64,000 nt of DNA, taken from assembly GCA_019636345.1 (NCBI GenBank), contig JAHBXQ010000001.1, positions 367,985 through 431,984 of the forward strand. Reading direction: 5' to 3'. Below are positions 9,542 to 18,690 of the stretch, piece after piece; position 1 is the first letter of the stretch; each line of letters opens with the position of its first letter. Below the pieces are notes generated by a model. That model saw only the letters and a list, made by a program, of their open reading frames with translations, had not been told where the DNA came from and searched no databases. Made by a program: the position numbers and the translations under genes. This stretch comes from Pirellulales bacterium (lineage in GTDB: Bacteria > Planctomycetota > Planctomycetia > Pirellulales > Lacipirellulaceae).

Positions 9542-10369
9542 ATGTCGCGTGAAACAACGTTGGTCAACCGCTTCGCCGGGTTCGCCGCCGCCACGGCGAT
9601 CCGTTCGTGGATGAGCACGCTTGACTACCGCGGGCATTTCTTCGACCCCGCCGTCGATTTGATCCATCCGGCCGAGCGCTCGCGGATTTACGTCCTGTGG
9701 CACGAGTATCTCCTGCTGCCGCTGTATTTGCGCGGCAACACGAACCTTTCGATGCTGCTGAGCAAGCATCGCGACGCCGACGTACTGGCCCGCGTGGCGT
9801 CTCACATGGGTTTCCACTGCGTCCGCGGGTCGACGTACAACGGGGCGACCTCGGCGCTCATGGAGCTGGCCCGTCGAGGCCGGCAGATGCACATTGCGAT
9901 CACTCCCGACGGTCCCCGCGGCCCGCGGCGCACGCTGGCCCAAGGGGCGATCTTCCTCGCATCGCGGCTGCAATTGCCGATCGTCCCGCTGGGGTTCGGC
10001 CTCGAGCGTCCCTGGCGGGCCCGCAGTTGGGATCGCTTTGCCGTGCCGCGCCCTTTTACCCGCGCACGAGCCATGGTCGGCCCCGAGATTTGGATCGCCC
10101 CGGGGCTCGACCGCGCCCAATTGGAGTTGCGCCGCCAGCAGGTCGAACGACTGCTGAACGACCTGACGACTCATGCCGAAGCCTGGGCCGACAACGGCGG
10201 CGACGTCGCCGGCTCCATCCCCGCCCGGCGACAAGGGCTGCTGCTCGACGCCCCGGGAAGCGTTCGCCGCCTCGACGACCGCCCGCGGCTCTACGCGGCG
10301 CCCCTGGATGACGACCCAGGCGAGAATCCCGAAGAGAGCGGCGCCGCCGAAGACAAGATCGCCGGGTAG
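9542..10369 (+). CDS. DUF374 lysophospholipid acyltransferase-family protein
   Basis: 275 residues with the DUF374/LPLAT pattern: WHEYLLLPLYL with the catalytic-type His, MLLSKHRDADVLARVA, a RGS motif (CVRGSTYNGA), and ITPDGPRGPRRTLAQGA, which resembles the substrate-binding segment of lauroyl/KDO acyltransferases. These enzymes put acyl chains on lipid A or phospholipids at the inner membrane. There is no strong transmembrane helix. The last 60 residues are hydrophilic and variable. A 183-bp gap with imperfect TCGAAATTCGAA-like repeats separates it from dapF. The exact acyl acceptor cannot be told from the sequence. Confidence 0.85.
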   Translation: MSRETTLVNRFAGFAAATAIRSWMSTLDYRGHFFDPAVDLIHPAERSRIYVLWHEYLLLPLYLRGNTNLSMLLSKHRDADVLARVASHMGFHCVRGSTYNGATSALMELARRGRQMHIAITPDGPRGPRRTLAQGAIFLASRLQLPIVPLGFGLERPWRARSWDRFAVPRPFTRARAMVGPEIWIAPGLDRAQLELRRQQVERLLNDLTTHAEAWADNGGDVAGSIPARRQGLLLDAPGSVRRLDDRPRLYAAPLDDDPGENPEESGAAEDKIAG

Positions 10370-10380
10370 CGTCTTCGGCG
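10345..10380 (+). terminator. Hairpin at the 3' end of the DUF374 gene
   Basis: CGCCGAAGAC (10345-10354) pairs perfectly with GTCTTCGGCG (10371-10380) across the stop codon of the acyltransferase gene, with a 16-base loop. It is followed by TTAATCTT, only a weak U-tract, so termination is possible but not certain. Confidence 0.45.
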
Positions 10381-10541
10381 TTAATCTTGCGATGCCGCGG
10401 CGGTTGCCGTCTTGGCGAGGTGCGGGCCATGGCCCCGCCTCGCCGGAAGGCGAACTCGCCGGGCTCGGCCTATAAAGTCCCCCGGCAGTTCGCTTAGAAT
10501 GCGGGCGTCACGCACGGACGCACTTGCCGCAAGTCTCGCTC

Positions 10542-11774
10542 ATGTCTCGCCCGACCGAAACTCGTCCTGCCGCCGAATCGGCGCCGTCGGTCTCGCAGTT
10601 GACTGCCCAGATCAAGTCGCTCCTGGAATCCAGCTTCGACGATGTGCGGGTTGCGGGCGAGATCTCGAACTTCTCGCGTCCGCAATCCGGGCATTGCTAT
10701 CTGACGCTCAAGGACGACGCGGCCCAGTTGCGAGCCGTCATTTGGCGCGGCACGGCGTCTCGGTTGCGAGTCGATTTGCGCGACGGGCTGGAGGTCGTCT
10801 GCCGTGGGCGGCTCGATCTGTACCCGCCGCGGGGGAGTTACCAGCTCGTCGTCGACGAACTGTGTCTGCAGGGCGAGGGCGCCCTCGAAGCGGCGCTCCG
10901 CAAGCTGCGCGACAAGCTGGCCGCGGAGGGGCTCTTCGCTCCCGAACGCAAACGCCCCCTGCCCCGGATGCCGCGGCGCATCGCGGTGGTCACAAGCCCG
11001 ACCGGCGCCGCGGTGCGCGACTTTCTCGAGGTGCTGCGTCGCCGGTGGCGCGGGGTCGAGGTGTTCATCCTCCCGACTCGTGTCCAGGGCGACGGAGCCG
11101 CTCAGGAAATCGTCGCCGCGATCCGCGACGGGGCCCGGATGCGGCCCGCCCCCGACGTGTTGATCGTGACGCGCGGCGGGGGGAGCCTCGAGGACCTGTG
11201 GTGCTTCAACGAGGAATCGGTCGTCCGCGCGATCGCCGCCTCGCCGATCCCCACGATCTCGGCCATCGGCCACGAGATCGACGTGACGCTGGCCGATCTC
11301 GCGGCCGACGTGCGGGCTCTCACCCCCAGCGAAGCGGCCGAACGGGTCGTTCCCGCGGCGCAGGAGATGGCCGAGTTGGTCGCCAGTCTGCAGGGTCGGT
11401 TGCAGCGGGCCGTTGCCGGGCGGAGTGCACAACTGAGGCAGCGGCTCGACGCGCTGGCGTCCCGCCCCGCTCTGGCCCGGCCCGGAGACGCGATCCGCAA
11501 CCTCGCCTGCCGGGTCGACGACTGGGCCCAACGGCTTCATGCGGCAACTGGCGCCTCGGTTCGCGCTCATCAGGCCCGACTCGCCGCGACGGCCGGCAAG
11601 CTTGACGCCCTCAGCCCCTTGGCGGTCCTCGGTCGCGGGTATAGCCTAACCAGCCGCGAGGGCCGGCTGACGACGTCCGTCAACCAACTCGCTCCTGGCG
11701 ACCGATTGACGACGACGCTTGCCGACGGCGTCGCGATCAGCACGGTCGAGTCGACGTCGCTGCGCAGCCCGTAG
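10542..11774 (+). CDS. xseA: Exodeoxyribonuclease VII large subunit
   Basis: Catalytic subunit of the single-strand DNA exonuclease VII, 410 residues. The N-terminal OB-fold is seen in VSQLTAQIKSLLESSFDDVRVAGEISNF and GHCYLTLKDDAAQLRAVIW. The nuclease core includes RIAVVTSPTGAAVRDFLEVL, LIVTRGGGSLEDLWCFNEE and PTISAIGHEIDVTLADLAAD. The C-terminal coiled coil is followed by LGRGYSLTSREG, as in other XseA proteins. The start is ATG 10542 (MSRPTETR). A TTG 18 bases upstream is less likely. xseB follows 69 bp downstream, so this is the usual xseAB unit. Confidence 0.96.
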   Translation: MSRPTETRPAAESAPSVSQLTAQIKSLLESSFDDVRVAGEISNFSRPQSGHCYLTLKDDAAQLRAVIWRGTASRLRVDLRDGLEVVCRGRLDLYPPRGSYQLVVDELCLQGEGALEAALRKLRDKLAAEGLFAPERKRPLPRMPRRIAVVTSPTGAAVRDFLEVLRRRWRGVEVFILPTRVQGDGAAQEIVAAIRDGARMRPAPDVLIVTRGGGSLEDLWCFNEESVVRAIAASPIPTISAIGHEIDVTLADLAADVRALTPSEAAERVVPAAQEMAELVASLQGRLQRAVAGRSAQLRQRLDALASRPALARPGDAIRNLACRVDDWAQRLHAATGASVRAHQARLAATAGKLDALSPLAVLGRGYSLTSREGRLTTSVNQLAPGDRLTTTLADGVAISTVESTSLRSP

Positions 11775-11843
11775 CTCCGACGGCATGCCAAGTTCCGTAT
11801 CCTGAGTCTCGTACATCCAAGAGAAGCAAGCCGTCTCCTCGCC

Positions 11844-12209
11844 GTGGCCAAGAAGAAAGTCAAAGCGAAGTCCCCCGCCGCCAAGGCCGACGAGCCGTCG
11901 TTCGAGCATGCGCTTGCCGAACTCGATCAGATCGTCGCGCGGCTCGAGGGGGGGCAGCTCGGCCTCGAAGCCGCGCTTGCCCAGTACGAGTTGGGAGTCC
12001 GTCGGCTGCAGACCTGTTACCGGCAACTCGCAGACGCCGAGCGCCGGATCGAGCTCGTGTCGCACATCGACCCGCAGGGTCGGATCGCATCGACGAGCTT
12101 CGACGAACAATCCGCCGGGGATCTCGCCGACAAAGCCGCTGCCCGCAGCCAGCGCCGTTCGGCCGGCCCGCCGCGGCGCAGCCTGGACGACGAAGGCACG
12201 TTGTTCTAA
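11844..12209 (+). CDS. xseB: Exodeoxyribonuclease VII small subunit
   Basis: Small helical subunit that binds XseA, 121 residues. The family core is at residues about 19-65: SFEHALAELDQIVARLEGG, then LGLEAALAQYELGVRRLQ. It starts with a GTG (11844) in a lysine-rich context. The protein is longer than usual (family about 80), with a polar C-terminal tail from about residue 75 that looks disordered. Confidence 0.93.
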   Translation: MAKKKVKAKSPAAKADEPSFEHALAELDQIVARLEGGQLGLEAALAQYELGVRRLQTCYRQLADAERRIELVSHIDPQGRIASTSFDEQSAGDLADKAAARSQRRSAGPPRRSLDDEGTLF

Positions 12210-12321
12210 CCGACTGTCGAACATGGGACTGGCTTGCCGACCATTGCCAATCATGTCCCGGACATAGCTTTTTCGGGCGTGCCTGTCCCCTTTGACAACA
12301 GACTGCCAATTGACGCACCGC

Positions 12322-13212
12322 ATGACTCAGCAGGTTCAGACCACCGCAGCGGCCTCCCCGCGACTCGAGGCGATCGAGTCGGCCCTCGCCGCGGCGGCGC
12401 AATTCGACAACAGTTGTCCGCCCCAGTTGGCCGAAGCGATCCGTTACGCCCTGCTCGCCCCCGGCAAGCGGCTGCGGCCGCAACTGGTCCTCATGGCCCA
12501 TGCGGCTTGCGGCGGCGACGAGGCGACGGCGATGCCCGCGGCCGTGGCCGTCGAGATGATCCACGCCTACTCGCTGGTGCACGACGACCTGCCGGCGATG
12601 GACGACGACGACCTCCGCCGCGGTCGGCCCACCTGCCACAGGCAGTTCGACGAGGCCACCGCGATCCTCGTGGGCGACGCCCTGCAGGCCCTGGCGTTCG
12701 AGACCCTGGCCGCCGGCTTGGCCGACCCCGTGATAGCGGCCCGCTGCTGCCGGGAACTGGCCCGAGCGGCTGGCCCCGGGGCCCTCGTCGGCGGGCAGGC
12801 CGACGACTTGGCCGCCCAGTTTCGCCACGCGGGGGTCGAGCGACTACAATCAATTCATGAACGCAAGACGGGCGCGTTGTTCCGCGTTTCGCTCCGGCTC
12901 GGCGCGATCGCCGCGGGGGGGAGCGATCCGCAGATCGCGGCCCTTGACCTGTACGGCCGAAATCTCGGGCTCGCCTTTCAGGTCGTCGACGATCTGCTCG
13001 ACGTCTCCGGCGACGAGCAGCAAGTCGGCAAACGGTTGGGCAAGGACCGCGATCGGGGGAAGATGACCTACCCATCCCTGATCGGCGTCGCCGCGAGCCG
13101 GACCAAGGCCGACGAGCTCACCGCGGCGGCCGTGGGGGCGGTCGTCGTCTTCGGCCCAGCGGGCGGACCGCTCGTCGAACTTGCCGAGCAATTGAGGCGG
13201 AGAATCCACTAA
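12322..13212 (+). CDS. ispA: Polyprenyl diphosphate synthase (farnesyl/geranylgeranyl type)
   Basis: Condenses isopentenyl diphosphate with allylic diphosphates in the cytoplasm, 296 residues. The first aspartate-rich motif is VHDDLPAMDDDDLRRG (about 87-101) and the second is FQVVDDLLDVSGD. LAPGKRLRPQLVL is the conserved diphosphate-binding stretch. The residues just before the first motif (HAYSLVHDD) are compatible with an FPP or GGPP product, and chain length cannot be fixed by eye. ATG 12322 is preferred over an in-frame ATG 30 bases earlier, because homology begins near SPRLEAIE. The stop shares one base with the dxs start (TAATG), so translation is probably coupled. Confidence 0.92.
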   Translation: MTQQVQTTAAASPRLEAIESALAAAAQFDNSCPPQLAEAIRYALLAPGKRLRPQLVLMAHAACGGDEATAMPAAVAVEMIHAYSLVHDDLPAMDDDDLRRGRPTCHRQFDEATAILVGDALQALAFETLAAGLADPVIAARCCRELARAAGPGALVGGQADDLAAQFRHAGVERLQSIHERKTGALFRVSLRLGAIAAGGSDPQIAALDLYGRNLGLAFQVVDDLLDVSGDEQQVGKRLGKDRDRGKMTYPSLIGVAASRTKADELTAAAVGAVVVFGPAGGPLVELAEQLRRRIH

Positions 13213-15119
13213 TGCCGATGACGGCCATCCTGCCGACGATCGCCGGGCCGCGCGATCTCGACGGACTAACCCTGCCCCAATTGGAACGCCTCGCCGCGGA
13301 GATTCGCGAAGTCCTGTGCAATCTCATCGCGTGCCGCAGCGCGCACTTCGCCTCGAACCTGGGCGTGGTCGAGCTTGCGATCGCGCTCCACCAGACCTTC
13401 GATTTCAGCCGCGATCGGCTCATCTGGGACACTGGCCATCAGATTTATCCCCACAAGCTTCTCACCGGGCGGTTCGCCGAGTTCAATACGATCCGCAGCA
13501 AGGGGGGGCTTATGGGCTACCCCAACCCGGTCGAGAGCGAGTACGACCTGTTCATGACCGGCCACGCGGGGGCCAGCGTCAGCACCGCATTGGGACTGGC
13601 CAGCGGCGACGACTTTCTCAGGCCCGAGGAAGGACGCCACAGCGTCGCGGTCATCGGCGACGGGGCGTTTCCCTCGGGGGTCGTGTTCGAGGCGCTCAAC
13701 AACGCTCGTCGGCAATCGAAGCGGATGCTGATCATTCTCAACGACAATCGGATGAGCATCTGCCCCCGCGTCGGCAGTTGGGCCGACGTGCTGGATCGCC
13801 TGCGGATGAACCCCGCGTACACGGGGCTCAAAGGCGAAATCCAGCGAATCCTCACCAAGGTCCCTCTCTTGGGCGATCCCACGGAACGCTTCCTCGTCCA
13901 GATCAAGGAGGCGGCCAAGGCGGGACTCAGCGGCGGCATGATGTTCGAGGAATTGGGAATCCGCTACGCGGGACCTATCGACGGCCATAACATCGGCCTG
14001 TTGCGCAAGTACCTCAAGATGGCCCAGCGGATCGACGGGCCGCTGTTGTTGCACGTGATGACCGAAAAGGGGCATGGATTTCGTCCTGCGGCCGAAGACC
14101 CGGTCACCTTTCACGCTCCGCCGCAGTTCGTCGAGCGGAACGACGACGAGGTGACGCTCAAATCGGGGGGCGGCCGCAGCTACACCCATGTCGCCGCCGA
14201 GGCGATCCACGCCGCCATGCAAGCCGACCCGCGCGTCACGGTCCTCACCGCCGCGATGTGTCAGGGGAACAAGCTCGAGAAGGTTCGCGATGAGTTGCCG
14301 GACCGGTTCTTCGACACGGGCATCTGCGAGGCCCACACCGTCGCGTTCGCCGCGGGCCAAGCCAAGGGGGGCATGCGGCCGATCGTCGACATTTACAGTA
14401 CGTTTCTGCAACGGTCGTACGATCACATCTTTCAGGAAGTCGCCCTGCAGAACCTGCCGGTCGTGTTCATGCTCGATCGCGGCGGGCTAGCGGGGCCCGA
14501 CGGACCGACCCACCATGGGGTGTTCGATCTGGGATACCTCCGCGTCTTCCCGAACATTGCCGTGCTTGCCCCCGGCGACGCGGCCGACTTGCCCGAGATG
14601 CTGCGCTTTGCGCTGGCCCACGATGGTCCCGTGGCGATCCGCTATCCCAAGGCCTCTGCGGCGATCGTCGACCGCGACCCGGCGCCCATCGAGCTGGGCC
14701 GCAGCGAGACGCTCCGCACGGGCGCCGACGGCTGCCTTATCGCCGGCGGGGCGCTGCTCTGCGAGTGCCTCGCCGCCGCCGAGCGCCTGCGCGACGAAGC
14801 GGGGCTGGAAGTCACGGTCGTCAACGCCCGTTTCGTGAAGCCGCTCGATGCCGACACGATCCTGGCCGCCGTCCGCAATCACCCGTGGGTCTTGACGGTC
14901 GAAGAGGGGGCTCTGGCCGGCGGGTTCGGCAGCGCGGTCCTCGAAGCCGCCGCGGACGCGGGAGTCGACGCCGGTCGGGTCCGTCGCCTCGGCATCCCCG
15001 ACGCCTACGTCGAACATGGCGAACGAGAGGAACTGTTGGCCGACTTGGGGCTCGACGCCGCAGGGATCGTTCGCGCTTGCCTGCAACTCGATCCGACGCG
15101 CTCGGTCGCCGCCCGGTAG
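13212..15119 (+). CDS. dxs: 1-deoxy-D-xylulose-5-phosphate synthase
   Basis: Thiamine-diphosphate enzyme that makes DXP from pyruvate and glyceraldehyde 3-phosphate, the first step of the MEP isoprenoid pathway. 635 residues. Conserved parts: AHFASNLGVVELAIALH, IWDTGHQIYPHKLLTGR, the ThDP motif VIGDGAFPSG...ILNDN, and YSTFLQRSYDHIFQEVALQNLP with DGPTHHGVFDLGYLR. Some motifs differ from the enterobacterial form: GHSSTS reads GHAGAS, and EQHAV reads EAHTV with the glutamate retained. It overlaps the polyprenyl synthase stop by one base, so both isoprenoid genes form a unit. Confidence 0.93.
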   Translation: MPMTAILPTIAGPRDLDGLTLPQLERLAAEIREVLCNLIACRSAHFASNLGVVELAIALHQTFDFSRDRLIWDTGHQIYPHKLLTGRFAEFNTIRSKGGLMGYPNPVESEYDLFMTGHAGASVSTALGLASGDDFLRPEEGRHSVAVIGDGAFPSGVVFEALNNARRQSKRMLIILNDNRMSICPRVGSWADVLDRLRMNPAYTGLKGEIQRILTKVPLLGDPTERFLVQIKEAAKAGLSGGMMFEELGIRYAGPIDGHNIGLLRKYLKMAQRIDGPLLLHVMTEKGHGFRPAAEDPVTFHAPPQFVERNDDEVTLKSGGGRSYTHVAAEAIHAAMQADPRVTVLTAAMCQGNKLEKVRDELPDRFFDTGICEAHTVAFAAGQAKGGMRPIVDIYSTFLQRSYDHIFQEVALQNLPVVFMLDRGGLAGPDGPTHHGVFDLGYLRVFPNIAVLAPGDAADLPEMLRFALAHDGPVAIRYPKASAAIVDRDPAPIELGRSETLRTGADGCLIAGGALLCECLAAAERLRDEAGLEVTVVNARFVKPLDADTILAAVRNHPWVLTVEEGALAGGFGSAVLEAAADAGVDAGRVRRLGIPDAYVEHGEREELLADLGLDAAGIVRACLQLDPTRSVAAR

Positions 15120-15174
15120 TGAGCCTTTCGCTCCTGCCTGTGCATCTGCGTCTGCGTGAGAAAGCTCGGCAAGC

Positions 15175-15993
15175 TTACCGCAGCGCGATTCGTTCGGGAT
15201 AGACGACGAATTCGATCCGCCGATTCCGGGCTCGACCTTCTTCGCTCGCATTCGAGACGATCGGATGATTCGCCCCGTGGCCGATGACGAACATCTGGGC
15301 CTCGGGCATCGTGCTGCGCTGCACCAGCAGGTTCGAGACGGTGAGCGCCTGAGCGGCCGACAAGTGATGATGCGTCGGGAACTGTTGCGAGTGAGTTGCT
15401 GCGTCGTCGGTGTGCCCCTCGATCCCGATGATGTGATCGGGGAAGTTTCGCCGCAAGTCGGCTGCGACGGTCGTCAACAGCTGCTCGGCCCCGTTTTGCA
15501 GGTAGGGGCTCCCCGGCATGAAAATCCTGTCGCCGGGGATCTCGACTCGCAGGACGTCGCCGTCCTGCCGGACCTCGACTCCGGGCAGTCCTTTGATCTG
15601 CAGGTTCTTGAGCAGGGAATTGTTCGCTCGGATCTCGGCGCCGGCTCGCTGTTGTTGCGTCGACACCAACTGCGAACTCTGCGTCCGCAGCGTTTCGTTG
15701 TCGGTTCGCATCGCAACGAGCTGGTCGGTCGTGGTGCGAAGCTGCTCGCGCGTGGCCGTGAGCTCGCCGTTGAGGAGTTGGATCTGTTGTCGCGACTGGG
15801 CCAAGAGCGACTCAAGCTCCTGATTGTCGCGATCGAGCGCCGCGGCCCGGGTTTGGTACTCCTGCGTTTGCTGCGCGATCTGCTGCTGCGCCGCCGCCGT
15901 TTGCTGGGCGCCGTTCTTCGGCTGGAACACAAGCCGCCCGCAACCGCTGGCGGCGGCAAGCACGACGGCCAAGAAGAGCGTGTTCCGGAGCAT
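15175..15993 (-). CDS. OmpA-family lipoprotein with coiled coil
   Basis: About 272 residues. The N-terminus is a signal peptide ending in a lipobox-like LAAASGC, so it is probably anchored by lipid. Residues about 30-125 are Gln-rich and form a predicted coiled coil (QQQIAQQTQEYQTRAAALDR). The C-terminal 120 residues are an OmpA/MotB peptidoglycan-binding domain with IIGIEGHTDDAA, LSAAQALTVSNLL and GRARNRRIEFVVY. It is likely to tie the outer membrane to the cell wall. I use ATG 15993. TTG 16008 is possible and adds five residues. It converges with dxs, 55 bp apart. It is not linked to the motAB genes farther along. Confidence 0.88.
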   Translation of the reverse strand: MLRNTLFLAVVLAAASGCGRLVFQPKNGAQQTAAAQQQIAQQTQEYQTRAAALDRDNQELESLLAQSRQQIQLLNGELTATREQLRTTTDQLVAMRTDNETLRTQSSQLVSTQQQRAGAEIRANNSLLKNLQIKGLPGVEVRQDGDVLRVEIPGDRIFMPGSPYLQNGAEQLLTTVAADLRRNFPDHIIGIEGHTDDAATHSQQFPTHHHLSAAQALTVSNLLVQRSTMPEAQMFVIGHGANHPIVSNASEEGRARNRRIEFVVYPERIALR

Positions 15994-16098
15994 ACGCGAC
16001 AAGTGCAACGAGGGCGCGAAATTCGGCGCAAGACTCGCCGAACGCGCGGGACCGTATCACCCTCGCGAAATGCCATCAAGGCCGACTCGCCGCTGATG

Positions 16099-16623
16099 CT
16101 AGCACGCCACGTGCCGATCGCTTTGCGCCAGACACGCCAGCGAGAGTGCATGCGCCGAATACCGGCCGTAAAACCGCTTCACATAATTGCGATGCCAGCG
16201 CGACGGTTTGTGGGGTTCCCACCCCAAGCGGGCCAACAACCGGTCGCTGATTCGTCGGTTGAGGGCGTCGCACAGCAGGGCGTCGGAACCCTTGAGCGCC
16301 GCGATCCCGTCGAGGACTCGCAGGCTGGCCAGGAACGTGGCGTACGACGTGCCGGGCGTCGACGCCATGTACTTCAGCGCCAGAAAGTTCGAGAACCGCC
16401 GCGGCTGGTTGTAGTACAGCCAGCAACGATCGGCCGCCCCGTTCGGGCGGCGTTCCGAGCCGGCGAGCCCCAACTCGGGCCAACTGAACAATTTGGGCCA
16501 CGGACGCAGATAGACCGCGACCACCGTCCCGCCTGCGGTTTCGATGACGCCGTATCGCCGGGATCGGAGCGCGTCTCCGTCGCGGCTCCAATCAACGACC
16601 TTCTGCGGCAAGCGGCGAATCAT
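16099..16623 (-). CDS. Conserved hypothetical protein coupled to prepilin peptidase
   Basis: 174-residue protein, not recognised. No signal peptide or membrane helix is visible. It contains many Arg, Trp and Tyr residues, with VAVYLRPWPKLFSWPEL, WLYYNQPRRFSNFLALKYM and HRNYVKRFYGRYSAHALSL as the most ordered parts. Its ATG overlaps the stop of the prepilin peptidase gene by four bases (ATGA), so the two are almost certainly translated together. This makes a role with the membrane peptidase, or with type IV pilin-like proteins, plausible, but it is only inferred from position. Confidence 0.75.
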   Translation of the reverse strand: MIRRLPQKVVDWSRDGDALRSRRYGVIETAGGTVVAVYLRPWPKLFSWPELGLAGSERRPNGAADRCWLYYNQPRRFSNFLALKYMASTPGTSYATFLASLRVLDGIAALKGSDALLCDALNRRISDRLLARLGWEPHKPSRWHRNYVKRFYGRYSAHALSLACLAQSDRHVAC

Positions 16624-17981
16624 CGCTCGTCCTCCGGAACGCCGAACAACGCCTCCTTGATGTTCCGCCACAGCACCAACATCGCCCCCAGCAGGACCAG
16701 ACACACGGCCAAGGCCGCCGGCACGAGCCAAGTGAACTCGAAGAGCGGCGCCGCAAAGTTCCAGACGTCGGCCCAGCGAACGACGACCGCCAGCGTCGCC
16801 AGGCACAAGAACGGTCCGTAAGGGATTTCGTCGCCGCGACGCAGCAGGATCTGGCTGATTCCCACGAGCAATCCGGCGAGCGGCGCGAGGAAGAAAATGA
16901 CGACGCACGCCTGCCATCCGACGAAGGCGCCGATCATCATCATCAGCGTCACGTCGCCAAAGCCCATCGCTTCGCGTCGCAAGGCCCAGGAGCCGACGAG
17001 CCGCACGCCCCACACCATGGCCCCGCCGCCGAGCATGCCGACGAGCGCCGCGTAGAGGCCGGCCCAGCCGGGCCCGCCGCGCAGCCAGACGCCGACGATC
17101 GCTCCCCACCCCGCCAGCCACAGCCACAACAGCGGGGGGCGCGCCACCTCGCGCCGCACCCGCGCCCCGATGATCGCCAACCCGCGACAGACTCCGTGAC
17201 GACCGCGGTAGATTCGCGGCGTCAGCGCCAAACACCACGCCAGATAACATCCCGCGGCGACCGCCAGATCGGCGAACTTGCTCGACTCGACCCGCGTGCG
17301 CGGCAGCGGGTGGGGCGCCGCGTTGCCGACCGGCTCGAGGTCGATGCCCGTGTCGCGCACCGCGTGGGGCATCTCAAACTGGATCGGCGCCGCGACCGCC
17401 GCTCGTTCCTCGCCGCGCGCGACGACTTGCGGCAGCAGGGCGAACGGCGACCAAGCCGACAGCACCAGCGCCGCCAGAGTCCCGTACACCGTAATCCCGT
17501 CGGGGATCGTCTTCTCGTCGATGTCGATGAGGCTCGCCGCGGCCATGAGCGCCACGAGCAACGCGTGAGCCGCCAGGGTCGGCAGGATGGCGCCGGGGTC
17601 GATCGCCAATGCCCCGTCCGGCGGCCATGCCCCCGCCAGATGCGCAAACTGCCCCCGAACGAGCCCCAGCCGGCCGAACTCCCACCAAGCGAGCGCCGCC
17701 GTTCCGACGGCCATCACGAATTCGACGACCAGCGGTCGCACCCAGAACCGCGGTCCGTGCACCACGTGCTCCCGCCGCAATCCGAACCAACCGATCAGCG
17801 GCGCCCGATCGCTCGCCCGGCGCGGAGGCGCGTCGGCATGCGGCGGCGACCACGGCGACACGTGCCGGCGATTCCACGACAGCCAGTACGTCGCCCAATT
17901 CACTGCGGCGCCCAGCAGAAGCCCCGCCGTGGCCGCAACGCCGAGGACGACCGGCAGAGAAATGGCAGCGAATAGAATCAT
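16620..17981 (-). CDS. Prepilin peptidase, A24 family
   Basis: Polytopic inner-membrane aspartic protease that cleaves the leader of type IV prepilins and pseudopilins, 453 residues. The two catalytic aspartates are in LIDIDEKTIPDGITVYG and GFGDVTLMMMIGAFVGW. The membrane-flanking N-terminal domain has no CxxC zinc motif. The protein is much longer than PilD (about 290) because of a region of about 100 residues between the first catalytic Asp and the GFGD helix, part of it soluble. No pilin or secretion genes lie nearby. It is translationally coupled to the unknown protein downstream. Confidence 0.88.
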   Translation of the reverse strand: MILFAAISLPVVLGVAATAGLLLGAAVNWATYWLSWNRRHVSPWSPPHADAPPRRASDRAPLIGWFGLRREHVVHGPRFWVRPLVVEFVMAVGTAALAWWEFGRLGLVRGQFAHLAGAWPPDGALAIDPGAILPTLAAHALLVALMAAASLIDIDEKTIPDGITVYGTLAALVLSAWSPFALLPQVVARGEERAAVAAPIQFEMPHAVRDTGIDLEPVGNAAPHPLPRTRVESSKFADLAVAAGCYLAWCLALTPRIYRGRHGVCRGLAIIGARVRREVARPPLLWLWLAGWGAIVGVWLRGGPGWAGLYAALVGMLGGGAMVWGVRLVGSWALRREAMGFGDVTLMMMIGAFVGWQACVVIFFLAPLAGLLVGISQILLRRGDEIPYGPFLCLATLAVVVRWADVWNFAAPLFEFTWLVPAALAVCLVLLGAMLVLWRNIKEALFGVPEDER

Positions 17982-18165
17982 GCGCGGCGCGAATCATCGT
18001 GAGGACGTCAAATAACCGCCAAGGACGCCGGCAGCGTCCGTGGCAACAACGCGCGAACCACGACGAACGCGGCGGACAACGCCAAAATTGCAGGTCGTCG
18101 CGACCGTGGCGCCGTTGCGGTTCGTGTCTTGGTGCTCTGGGGTCCCAGCGGTTCAATCCGAAACG

Positions 18166-18690
18166 CTAGCCAATCGCCGCCACGATTTCGGCGGCGATCG
18201 TTTCGGGCGCCTTGCCGTCGGTATCGACCACAAGAGTAGCACATCCCGCGTAAATCGGCGTCCGGGCGGCAAGGACGCGCTCGATTTCCTGCCGACCGCC
18301 GGAGTTGGTGAGATTGGGCCGGCGGCCGGCGGTCGTTGCATCCGCTGCAATCCGCCGTTCGATCTCGTCGACGCCGGCGCGGAGCCAGACGACGGCTCCG
18401 CACGTCGCGATCGCCCCCTGGTTGTCCTTCCGCAACACGGCTCCGCCCCCCAGGGCGAGCACGACCCGCTTGCGCCCGCACAACTCGGCGACGACCTTGG
18501 CTTCCGAATCACGAAAGGCGCCCTCGCCGTCATCGGCGAAGATCGCCGCAATCGACTTGCCGGCTCGCAACTCGACCTCGACGTCGGTGTCGATCCAATC
18601 CCACCCAAGCGCCGTCGCCAAGAGCCGCGCCACGGTCGTCTTCCCCGTGCCGCGGTAGCCGATCAATGCAATCCGTTGCGGTTCGGTCAT
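18166..18690 (-). CDS. aroK: Shikimate kinase
   Basis: Phosphorylates shikimate to shikimate 3-phosphate in the cytoplasm, 174 residues. The Walker A GYRGTGKTTVARLLA is at about residues 11-25, with IDTDVEVE and FRDSEAKVVAEL for shikimate binding and the ALGGGAVLR motif. Length matches the family. It lies 133 bp downstream of aroDE on the same strand, so two consecutive steps of aromatic synthesis are encoded together. Confidence 0.95.
   Translation of the reverse strand: MTEPQRIALIGYRGTGKTTVARLLATALGWDWIDTDVEVELRAGKSIAAIFADDGEGAFRDSEAKVVAELCGRKRVVLALGGGAVLRKDNQGAIATCGAVVWLRAGVDEIERRIAADATTAGRRPNLTNSGGRQEIERVLAARTPIYAGCATLVVDTDGKAPETIAAEIVAAIG

Noticed and set aside
8120..10234. A long minus-strand frame (704 codons) across dapF and the DUF374 gene
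   Set aside because: It is antisense to two recognisable genes, with no domain of its own.
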